From contig NZ_JANADK010000001.1 in the NCBI RefSeq assembly GCF_024199795.1, positions 62,001 through 126,000 of the forward strand: 64,000 bases of DNA, written 5' to 3'. Positions within the stretch are counted from its first letter, which is position 1. Each line of letters starts with the position of its first letter. Origin of the DNA: Bradyrhizobium sp. CCGB01 (lineage in GTDB: Bacteria > Pseudomonadota > Alphaproteobacteria > Rhizobiales > Xanthobacteraceae). The notes beneath the pieces were generated by a model. The model worked only from the letters and a program-made list of their open reading frames with translations. It did not search any database and was not told where the DNA came from. Of the stretch, positions 56,267-64,000 are shown piece by piece. Position numbers and translations under genes: made by a program.

Positions 56267-58566
56267 TCTGCAGCCACTCCCAACAAATCATCAAGCAATC
56301 CCTCTGCCTCACGTTCGGCGGCAATGATGTCAGTGCGGATTTCCTCGAGGGTACGCAGCGCCTTCGGTCTGTAGAAGTGGCGGGTGAAGCTCACCTCGTA
56401 GCCGATCTTGGTCGCGTCATCCTTGATCCAGGCATCCGGGGTATAGGGCAAGACTTCGCGGCGGATGAATGCTTCGATACCGCCTTCTTCGAGCAAAGGT
56501 ACCTGCTCGGTGTCGCGCAGCTCGGGATCCGGCTCATATTCGACGACAACGGGCTTGCCTTCGACCGTTGCCTGGAACAGCCCCCGCAGCGGGTCGGCCT
56601 CGGCTTTGCCCGGCTTGTGGGACTTCGCAATGACCCGAGGGGCCGTTTCAACCCGCCAGCTCACGGCCCTCAAGATCAGTTTCTTGTCGGGAGCTGAGAG
56701 CTTAACACCGGCGACTTTCAGCGCGGCGTCGACGTGCCTGCAGAAGACGTTGTGATCTTCAAAAAGATGATCCCCCATCGCCTCGCGCAAGGCTGTAGCG
56801 GTTTCAACGAGGCGCGCATCACGCGCCCAAGTATCAGCGTCGAGCAGTTTCTTTCTTTTCTTTTCCGGCAGGCCTTTCTTTGTACTGCCTCTGTCCTCAC
56901 TATCATCATCCTCGTCGTCCGCGCCCCATTCCGACAGGCGTTTCTCAAGTTTTTCGGAGATTTTTCTGAAGTCCACAAACAGGGCGTCGCCAAACTCCTC
57001 GTACAGCGCCGCGCGGATATTTTCATCGCCGGACGCAAAGCGGAGCGGCTCAATCAACCGCAATGAAAGCTGGCTATGCAAGCGTAGCGGGCGCTCAACC
57101 GTTACTTTCCAATAGCCGAAAGCAGCGCTAGGAAAGATTTTGGATTCCGGCGTCTCCTTAAAATCGAGGAATAGGCGACTGATATGCTCGATGTCTTCGG
57201 GCGACAGTTCGCAATTTTTCTTCCCGAGATTCTTTCGCAAGGGCTTGAAACGCTGCGTCGCGTCGATGAGTTGCACCCTGCCCTTGCGCTCATTGAGCTT
57301 CTTGTTGCTCAGGACCCACACATAGGTCGCGATTCCGGTATTGTAGAAGAGGTTGAGCGGCAATGCGATGATGGATTCCAGCCAATCGTTTTCGATAATC
57401 CAGCGCCGAATGTTGCTTTCGCCCTGTCCCGCATCGCCGGTAAATAGCGACGATCCGTTATGAACCTCGGCAATCCGGCTTCCCAAGGCCGAGTTATGAT
57501 TCATCTTTGAGGCCATGTTGGCGAGAAACAACATCTGACCGTCGCTGGATCGGGTGATGAGCGAGAGTTCTTCGTTATCGTGCATCACCTTGAAACGTGG
57601 ATCGCGGATACCCTCCTTCCCGCCCATGGCTTCAAGGTCCTTTTTCCAGCTTTTTCCGTATGGAGGATTGGCCAGCATGAAATCGAATTCCCGCGCCGGA
57701 AAGGCATCATGCGAAAGGGTTGACCACTCCGCGCCGCCGACGATGTGCTCGGCGCTCTCACCTTCGCCTTTTAGCAGCATGTCAGCCTTGCAGACTGCAT
57801 AGGTTTCAGGGTTGATCTCCTGCCCGTACAGAAGGCACCTGACATCCTGTTTGCGTTTCTCGGCGATGGCCGTAAGCGTTTCCTCAGCGACGGTCAGCAT
57901 TCCGCCGGTGCCGCAGGCGCAGTCATAAAGAAGATACGTGCCCGCCTTGATCTGATCCTTGATCGGCAGAAACACGAGATTAGCCATAAGGCGGACAGCA
58001 TCGCGCGGTGTCCAATGCTCGCCCGCTTCCTCATTGTTTTCCTCGTTGAATTTGCGAACGAGCTCCTCGAACACCGTGCCCATGGCATGGTTATCGATCC
58101 CAACGGGAGAGAGGTCGATTTCCGGGTCCAGAAATTTGTTGATCAGGGCGCCGAGAGCATCCGCCTTCGACAGCGTGGGTATCTGATTGCGGAATTTGAA
58201 GTTGTCGAGAATGTCCTGAACGTTCGGCGAAAAGCCATTCAGGTAGTCCTCGAAATCCGCAAGAAGCTGTTGCTGGCTACCGCGTGATCTGAGATCGCGG
58301 AGCGTGAATTTCGACGTGTTGTAGAACGCTTGACCGGCGGCTTCGCAAAGGGCGGCACGCTGCTCGGTGATGTGTGCTTCATCAAGCATTTTCTTCGTGT
58401 CGACGACAGCCTTCTTGGTGGGCTCCAGCACGGCATCGAGACGACGTAACACGCACATCGGCAGAATAACATCGGGGTACTTTCCACGCTTGAATAGGTC
58501 GCGCAGGACATCATCCGCAATACCCCAGATGAACGACACGATTCTGTTATGCGTTGCTTGATCCAT
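56263..58566 (-). CDS. hsdM: Type I restriction-modification, methyltransferase subunit
   Basis: A 767-residue N6-adenine methyltransferase. The SAM site is YDCACGTGGML (Asp215 on) and the catalytic motif is NPPY (300-303). An N-terminal helical domain (about 1-150) is present. The protein is about 250 residues longer than common HsdM proteins; the extra C-terminal part (about 520-767, with EYEPDPELRDTEQVP and EVSFTRHFYRP) is seen in a long-HsdM subgroup. It is the first gene of hsdM-hsdS-hsdR. Confidence 0.93.
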   Translation of the reverse strand: MDQATHNRIVSFIWGIADDVLRDLFKRGKYPDVILPMCVLRRLDAVLEPTKKAVVDTKKMLDEAHITEQRAALCEAAGQAFYNTSKFTLRDLRSRGSQQQLLADFEDYLNGFSPNVQDILDNFKFRNQIPTLSKADALGALINKFLDPEIDLSPVGIDNHAMGTVFEELVRKFNEENNEEAGEHWTPRDAVRLMANLVFLPIKDQIKAGTYLLYDCACGTGGMLTVAEETLTAIAEKRKQDVRCLLYGQEINPETYAVCKADMLLKGEGESAEHIVGGAEWSTLSHDAFPAREFDFMLANPPYGKSWKKDLEAMGGKEGIRDPRFKVMHDNEELSLITRSSDGQMLFLANMASKMNHNSALGSRIAEVHNGSSLFTGDAGQGESNIRRWIIENDWLESIIALPLNLFYNTGIATYVWVLSNKKLNERKGRVQLIDATQRFKPLRKNLGKKNCELSPEDIEHISRLFLDFKETPESKIFPSAAFGYWKVTVERPLRLHSQLSLRLIEPLRFASGDENIRAALYEEFGDALFVDFRKISEKLEKRLSEWGADDEDDDSEDRGSTKKGLPEKKRKKLLDADTWARDARLVETATALREAMGDHLFEDHNVFCRHVDAALKVAGVKLSAPDKKLILRAVSWRVETAPRVIAKSHKPGKAEADPLRGLFQATVEGKPVVVEYEPDPELRDTEQVPLLEEGGIEAFIRREVLPYTPDAWIKDDATKIGYEVSFTRHFYRPKALRTLEEIRTDIIAAEREAEGLLDDLLGVAAE

Positions 58567-58607
58567 TTTGTCGCTTAGCTTTCCTTATCCGGCCAAGAAA
58601 TCTCCGG

Positions 58608-58802
58608 TCACGCTCCTCGTTCTGCGTGACGCACTGGCGCCGCCGCAGGCGCTTTCGCCGCTTTCAGCCGTTCGTATTCCTACACCGACATCACCACGAC
58701 CACCCCCCTGCCGTGCTTTTCGATCGTGACCGGCCCGGCACGCGCAATGTCGATCAGACGGCCAAAACCGTTCTTCGCGTCTTTCGCGGAAATTGTCTTC
58801 AT
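58608..58802 (-). pseudogene. Phd/YefM-type antitoxin gene interrupted by TAG
   Basis: From the ATG at 58802 the frame reads MKTISAKDAKNGFGRLIDIA and then GPVTIEKHGRGVVVVMSV, the Phd DNA-binding domain, and meets TAG at 58682-58680. The same frame goes on as EYERLKAAKAPAAAPV to TGA at 58610-58608. Phd antitoxins read SxEEYERL here, so TAG replaces a Glu codon (GAG to TAG). The truncated product would have 40 residues and lack the toxin-binding tail. No toxin gene is next to it. Confidence 0.75.
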
Positions 58803-58959
58803 TCGGGAATGCCCCAGCGTGCGCATAATGGACAAAATGGCTATTTCAGGCAATACGGGCATGCAGGGAAGTGGACAAGTTTAGCGGGAACAGTTGGTTG
58901 CCCTGACAAGCGCGCGCGAGCGCGCATTAATGCGAACGTCGCCCGGATGGTACTTCTGG

Positions 58960-60750
58960 TTAATAGTCCAGCAACTCCATCCCGAGCGCCTTAAAAAGAT
59001 CTCCAGGTCGGCCTTGGTCAATAACAATGGAGATGGCATTAACGACCTCATCCGCGCTGGGCTCGTTTACGTGCGCACTGTCATTTCTCACGTTGGCAAG
59101 ATTCTGAAGCCTGTCGAAAAAGCCGCGGCTCTGCAGGAGGTCTCGTCCCCGCCAGTTGGCTGAGCGAATGTGCGTCCTAAACGATTTAAGTACGGCCGGA
59201 TCCGCGGAAGAAAACGGCCTTGCAGTGTGTCGGAGGAGACGTACGATCCCACCCATGGACGGCGGACGCCCGCCTGCAAGAAAAGCATCGACGTCCCGAA
59301 ACCGATCATCGGGCGCAAGCGGCCCTCTGGCGTTTGCATCGCGGAATGGAATTAGCAGACGGTCCACGAGGAGCTTCTCGGCCACCTTCGCGGTGAACAT
59401 AGCCAGCGCAATCTTAAGCTCAGCAAGGTTTGTGAGGCTGTGGTGAGCACCTGCGAGCCACCCCGAGAGGGGAGGGCCCAGTGCTAGGATCCAGGGCCAT
59501 TCGGTTTCGGCCGCGCGTGTTTGCGACGCGGGAAGCGCGGTGGCGGCCAACTTGCCAGCTGCCACAAGCTCACCGAGCCGATATCCGAGGTCCTCGCTAC
59601 CGTACTCCAGGAGCCCCGGCCGATGCCCGGCAAGTATTTCGGTAGCTCTGTCGAGCCGCGAGAGGCCAACGAGTGTTTCGACCGTCAGACGGAGTGTCCG
59701 AGGTTCAGACGGGCGGCGCCGCAGTGCGTCGACCAGAACGGCTTCTGCCTCGTCATCTTCGCCCAGATCCACCAACGCATTGACGTAGACGGCGCGCGCG
59801 AGAACGCAAGATGGATCACGTCGCATCGCTTCGTGCCCGCTTTGGCGAGCCATCTGCAATTCGCCGCGCCAGCGGGCAACCGCGGATAGGACAGCGTGTG
59901 CTAAGGCATCAGGCCGCCCTTCAGGATGCGAGTAACCATCAGCATCCGAGCCGCCCGCCACAGGCATCGCAAGCCGCTCAGCCGCATCCGGATCGTCGTT
60001 CTCAAGCGCCACTAACGCCAATGAAATCTGAGCTGGTACTTGCTGTTCCATTCCTTCCAGGAGCACTGGAATGTCCTTTGAGCAACCAGCCGCTCGAGCG
60101 ATTTCCGCGTTCAAGATTCGCCAATCTCCGTCATCCCAGCGTGGCCATTCGAACACTGCGCTCACCAGTTCGGACAATTGCTGGAATCGCTTTGACTGCA
60201 GCAGTGCGAGGGCATAAAGCTTGTGGATATCCGCGCTCGGCGAAAGAAAGAGGGATTGGTCATCGGGATCGTGCAGGATCGAGTGCACGTCTTCGGGTGG
60301 AATGACCCTCCCATCATGGACTAGAGCCTCAGATGCGAAGTCCGCCGCCGTAGCTGGCCGACCCGCCAGCATGTGTCCTTCGGCAAGCAGGATCGAGCGC
60401 TGCGGCGAGGGGTCCCATCTATCCATAAGAGCGGAGACGAAGTGCTCCGCCAACGAAGGTTCGCGCAGGTCCTTGATGCATTCGAACGCATTTAGGAAGG
60501 GCAGGACGAACGGCCGTTCGGTCTCGACTGCTTTCCGGTAGGCCTCGATTGCGGCTGCTCGCAACCCGGCCTGATTCCGAATATTTCCCAGAACGGTGTG
60601 AAACCGCTCGCCCGCCGGGGGTCTCGACTCGATAAGGGTTAGGGCTTCCGCAGTTCTACCCAGACGATCGAGCGCGACCGCCTCGTTGACGCTTAGAATG
60701 CCCTCGGCATCGAACGGAGCTGCATCCCGCCAGGCCTGGAGAGCCAGTTC
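58960..60750 (-). pseudogene. C-terminal part of a TPR protein ending in a HEPN-like domain (frameshifted gene)
   Basis: The reading frame is open from at least 60775 to the stop at 58960. Upstream of the first plausible start (TTG near 60564) it still reads as protein (DDELALQAWRDAAPFDAEGI, then AVALDRLGRTAEALTLIESR), joining the TPR repeats of the gene on its left end. It continues with more TPR-like helices and a C-terminal helical domain of about 150 residues. That domain holds RNDSAH, the R-X4-H motif of HEPN ribonucleases, about 36 residues from the end. With the part at 60693-62192 it was probably one gene of about 1077 codons. Confidence 0.7.
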
Positions 60751-62192
60751 ATCGTCGCCAGCCTGACTGCCATCGTGGCTAGACCCGACAGAAACTCGAG
60801 CTGTTCGGAATGTTCGGCGTGCGAGCGCCGTCGCCAGGCACGATTGAGCAACACGCGCCTGCCAGGTGCCCCAATGTGCTCTCCCACCGCGCCGACGATC
60901 ACTAAGTATTCGCGCGGGTCCAGTGTTTCGTCGCAGAACGCCGCAATGAGCTCATCCTTTATGAGCGGGTGCACACTGGGAATCTGCTTAGTTTCCTTCC
61001 AGAGCCTTCGCGCATCGATCGGACGCCCCGCCGAAAGAAAGGCTAGGATCAAATTGTCCCGATAGAGCCCATTGCCGGGTTCAAGCGCCACCGCCTTCTT
61101 GTGGTATTCAATCTCGGTTGAGTAGTCCTGTTCGAGATAGGCAAAACTGTTGCCCATCAAATGTAGGGCGCAGGCGTAGTGTGGGCTGTCTGGCCCCATT
61201 TCGTCGATGGCTGTTTGAAGGTAATTGCGCGCTCTTACGACATCCTCATGCATTGTACGCGAGGCGAAATTCATCAGTGCGAGTGCGCTGCGCGGGTTCG
61301 CCTCGATCGCCTTGCGATACATGGCCAGTTCGCCGTCGGGATCCCCAGTCTTTTTCGCGATCAGACCAAGAATGGTCCACGCTTCGTCTTTATCGGGATC
61401 GGCAGCAACTACACTATCGAGGAGAGGCTTCGCCTGGCTCAACTGGCCCGCGACGTAGCGAGCGTAAGCTAGATGGTAGGCGGCAGAGATATCTGCGAGA
61501 TCGCGATCATGGACGGCCTTAAGCAGGTGGACCGCCGCTTTGGCCTGTTCCGTCGGCGGATGCCGGGCTAGATCAGGATCGCCGAAGCCAATCTTGCGAA
61601 GGATCGCCTGCTTTCGCAGTGCTCTCAGGTCCTCACCTTCCTGCAACGCCGAAAGCCGTTCGCGGTCGGACCGCGTAGCGTTTGGTAAGTCAACGGCAAG
61701 GGCTAAGGACCGTATTGCCGCTTCGCGTTTGCCCGCGCCGATCTCGGCCAAGGCCTTCAAGGAAAGAACGTCCCTTGAGTCTGGCGCAAGTTCGGATGCC
61801 TTCTGAAGGTACGGCAGGGCAAGCGAGTCCAAACCTCTGCTACTTAGGATCCATCCGAGATCCATCAAACACGCGATGCTGGGATTTGGCAGGTTTGCTC
61901 CCTCAGTCAACGCATCAATGCCCTCGTTGATGAGCGACTCGTCTTCATCCAAAAGGCCATTGAAGACGAGGTATTCACCCAACATCCACCATTGATCAGG
62001 TGATCTTCTGTCTGCCGACAAGCCACGTATTGCCAAGATGGCACGATCACGATCAGACCTTGGTGGATAGCTGCGCGCGAACACCCCAAGATGGCCCAGT
62101 TCATAAGAGCTACCCGTTGCCGCTTGTACGATCTTGGACGACTTCCCACCCGCCGAGTACTTGTGGCGATTCCTACGAAAACCTCGACCCAC
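60693..62192 (-). pseudogene. N-terminal part of the TPR protein (frameshifted gene)
   Basis: A 499-residue frame from a GTG at 62192. From about 60 to 430 it is tetratricopeptide repeats, for example LPYLQKASELAPDSRDVLSL, AKPLLDSVVAADPDKDEAWT and EIEYHKKAVALEPGNGLYRD. Near the end it drifts out of frame: LATMAVRLATMNWL should continue as GDDELALQAW in the -1 frame. A one-base loss near 60750 explains the break. No ribosomal slippery site is visible there, so programmed shifting is unlikely. Confidence 0.7.
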
Positions 62193-62237
62193 TTTGCTGA
62201 ACCTCTCGCCCCGTAGCTTCGTTATTTAATGTGTTGC

Positions 62238-62507
62238 TCAGCGCGCGTACTCAGACTGCACGCCGGCTGGCGGCAAACGGCCCTCCCGATAGTCGAACCC
62301 ACGAGCTTCGGGGATGTAATGGAACATGGCGCTGGGAATCTTCCCCAATTTGGCTCCCCGACTTCCTCTGCAACGCCGTCGGTCGGGGTCGTAACCGACG
62401 ACGATTTGGCCTGTGAAGTAAGACAGCGCAGCGGCGGCTGTGGAGGCATCAAAATCCCAGTCGGTCTCGATCAGAGCTCCACAAAATGGTTTGTTATCCT
62501 CGGCCAT
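62238..62507 (-). CDS. Small hypothetical protein
   Basis: An 89-residue frame from ATG at 62507 (MAEDNKPFCGALIETDWDFD). No domain is recognised. The second half is rich in Arg and Gly and may be out of its original frame. Low support; it starts 30 bases beyond the TPR gene's 5' end on the same strand. Confidence 0.35.
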   Translation of the reverse strand: MAEDNKPFCGALIETDWDFDASTAAAALSYFTGQIVVGYDPDRRRCRGSRGAKLGKIPSAMFHYIPEARGFDYREGRLPPAGVQSEYAR

Positions 62508-62635
62508 GTTTCTTGTGATTCGTAATGTTGCTTGGGCCTTTGCTGACTGACACGCTGTGATTTGTAGGTCAACGCGCCTAAAGGCGAAGTCGGTCGGACG
62601 GCAAACCAATCAAAGCTAGGAGCTCCAGGATCGTC

Positions 62636-63133
62636 ATGAAGGAATGGATTGCTGTGTTAAGAGCTGCTGACGCTGCCGCGCGGTGGCACGTTCACCAGCG
62701 ACGCAAAGGCGCAGCTCAAGAGCCCTACAGCTGGTGATTGCGGCCCTCCTGCACGATGCCATCGAAGATCAGGAACTTCCCTACGAGCTCCTTGCAAGAG
62801 AGTTTGGAGCCAGGGTTGCCGCGACCGTCGCGGAAGTGACCGATGATAAGTCGCTGGACAAGGCAGAGCGTAAGCGGCGTCAAGTCGAGCACGCGCCGAA
62901 AAAGACCGACGCCGCGAAACTCATCAAGCTCGCCGACAAGGCCAGTAACTTGCGCGCGATTGCGTTCGCGCCCTCTCCCGACTGGTCAGTCAAACGCCGC
63001 CTCGAATATATCGATTGGGCCAGGAAGGTTGTTCAGGGCTTGCGGGGGGGCCTCCCTGCATCTCGAGGAACAATTCGATCGGGCAGTCGAGGATGCTGAA
63101 CGGTCGTTGGCCGTTCCCAAATCGCGGACCTGA
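62636..63133 (+). pseudogene. HD-domain hydrolase (SpoT/MESH1-like), inactivated
   Basis: From ATG at 62636: VLRAADAAARWHVHQRRKGA then QEPYSW and a stop. In another frame it goes on as LQLVIAALLHDAIEDQELPY, REFGARVAATVAEVTDDKS, KLIKLADKASNLRAIAF and SVKRRLEYIDWARKVVQGLRG. The family (HD hydrolases related to RelA/SpoT and MESH1) has about 25 residues between EPY and LVIAALLHD, so an internal deletion with frame change is seen. A second shift lies at the G7 run 63044-63050, after which ASLHLEEQFDRAVEDAERSL is in the third frame and ends at 63133. Confidence 0.75.
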
Positions 63134-63145
63134 GGAGTGCGGGGC

Positions 63146-63916
63146 ATGCCATCGCCAAATCTCCTCCTTCACATCCCCCATAGCTTCGGGCTCATTCCGC
63201 CTGATGAAAGAGCGCAACTTGCTCCTGATGACGGAACGCTGTCGCTCGAGTTGCTTGGTATGACAGATGCATTCACGGACGACCTGTTCCCACTCACGCC
63301 AATCAAGGCTGCGCGGGTGGTATTTCCCGTCAGCCGCCTGATCTGCGACGTCGAACGATTTCCCGACGACGCCGACGAACCGATGGCAGTGCGGGGCATG
63401 GGCGCCGTCTACGTGAAGACAACGGATGGGCGGCCTCTGCGCGAGCATTTGACAGCAGCCGAGCGGGCCCGAGTCATCGAGACCTGGTACCGTCCCCATC
63501 ATAAGAAGCTCACAGATTTGGCGGCGCAGCTGATTGCCGGGGGGGAGGAGCTGCATCATCGTCGATTGCCACAGCTTCTCATCGCGACCTCTGCCGCATG
63601 AACCGGACCAAGACCCGGCTCGGCCGGATATTTGTATCGGAACGGACAATTGGCATATACCCGCACGTTCGCGATGAGCTGGTTGCCGCAGCGTCCGCTG
63701 CCGGATTTTCCGTGCTCATCGATCGTCCCTTTGCCGGCGCCCTGGTTCCTGCAAAGCACTATCAGCGCGAGCCGAGGGTCCAAGCCGTGATGATCGAGGT
63801 CAATCGACGGCTCTACATGGGATGAAGAGACCGGCGAACGACTGCCGGGCTTTGGCGCAATTAGGCAGGCGATTTCGGAGATGTTGGCGCGATGGGTCGC
63901 TATTCCCAATGAATGA
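63146..63916 (+). pseudogene. N-formylglutamate amidohydrolase homologue with three frameshifts
   Basis: From ATG at 63146: LLLHIPHSFGLIPPDER, SRLICDVERFPDD, ETWYRPHHKKLTDL. At the G7 run 63539-63545 the frame changes, and the next frame gives IVDCHSFSSRPLPHEPDQDP and ARPDICIGTDNWHIPARS. Near 63680 it shifts again to ELVAAASAAGFSVLIDRPFA, GALVPAKHYQREPRV and MIEVNRRLYM. Near 63822 a third shift leads to DEETGERLPGFGAIRQAI, ending at TGA 63914-63916. All parts fit one FGase protein (about 255 residues) in order, so the gene was intact recently. It begins 12 bases after the HD pseudogene. Confidence 0.78.
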
Positions 63917-64000
63917 AGCGGTGAGCGCTTGCAAATGCGCTGCTCCAGCAACCCGAAGGGCCTTGTGACAACGATTTTCGCGTCGGAGAAAAGTTCGAGA

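Noticed and set aside
60693..60800. Programmed ribosomal frameshift in the TPR gene
   Set aside because: No slippery heptamer or clear downstream structure at the frame change, and neighbouring genes show similar decay.

Overview
The window looks like chromosome of a Bradyrhizobium-type alphaproteobacterium. GC content is high. Irr carries the GCPWHDV heme-regulatory motif and an HHH patch, the block fabI-fabB-fabA/irr is present, and palindromic intergenic repeats of a style common in Bradyrhizobium and Rhodopseudomonas lie between the core genes. I saw no rRNA, tRNA, CRISPR array, integrase or transposase.

Core part (1 to about 23.5 kb): the 3' end of pnp; a membrane-anchored alpha/beta-hydrolase; divergent katG/oxyR; a GNAT acetyltransferase; a secreted unknown; a GST; the unsaturated-fatty-acid genes fabI, fabB and fabA; divergent irr; an SH3 protein; a 2-hydroxyacid dehydrogenase; a LysR/aldo-keto reductase pair; a MoeB/ThiF-like protein; a degenerate trypsin-fold protein; an aldehyde dehydrogenase; a gamma-glutamyltransferase; and an orphan ParA. 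These are housekeeping, iron/peroxide and catabolic genes separated by hairpin repeats.

Accessory island (about 23.6 to 62.5 kb): a dense defence-type region. In order it holds: (1) an Xre/RES toxin-antitoxin pair; (2) a ubiquitin-like conjugation operon (Ubl-E2 fusion, JAB-E1 fusion, DUF6527) divergent from a WYL regulator, followed by a large Fe-S nuclease/SF1 helicase, where the same palindrome CTACGAC-N7-GTCGTAG precedes both the regulator and the helicase and ties them into one predicted regulon; (3) a DUF2130 nuclease-like protein, a pentapeptide protein, a one-HKD PLD protein and several unknowns; (4) an agmatine-deiminase-like enzyme overlapping a PD-(D/E)XK-like protein; (5) a tightly packed four-gene minus-strand operon (two-HKD PLD nuclease, unknown, NERD/tandem-kinase/SF1 helicase of 1675 aa, unknown with a winged helix), which resembles an expanded Mokosh-like system and is the best candidate here for an undescribed system; (6) a complete type I restriction-modification operon hsdM-hsdS-hsdR.

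Right end (58.6 to 64 kb): decaying genes. These are a Phd antitoxin cut by TAG, a large TPR protein ending in a HEPN-like RNDSAH motif and split by a frameshift, an HD (SpoT/MESH1-like) hydrolase with an internal deletion and a frameshift, and an N-formylglutamate amidohydrolase with three frameshifts. Two of the lesions sit on G7 tracts.

The core repeats were not seen inside the island, which supports acquisition of the island by transfer.
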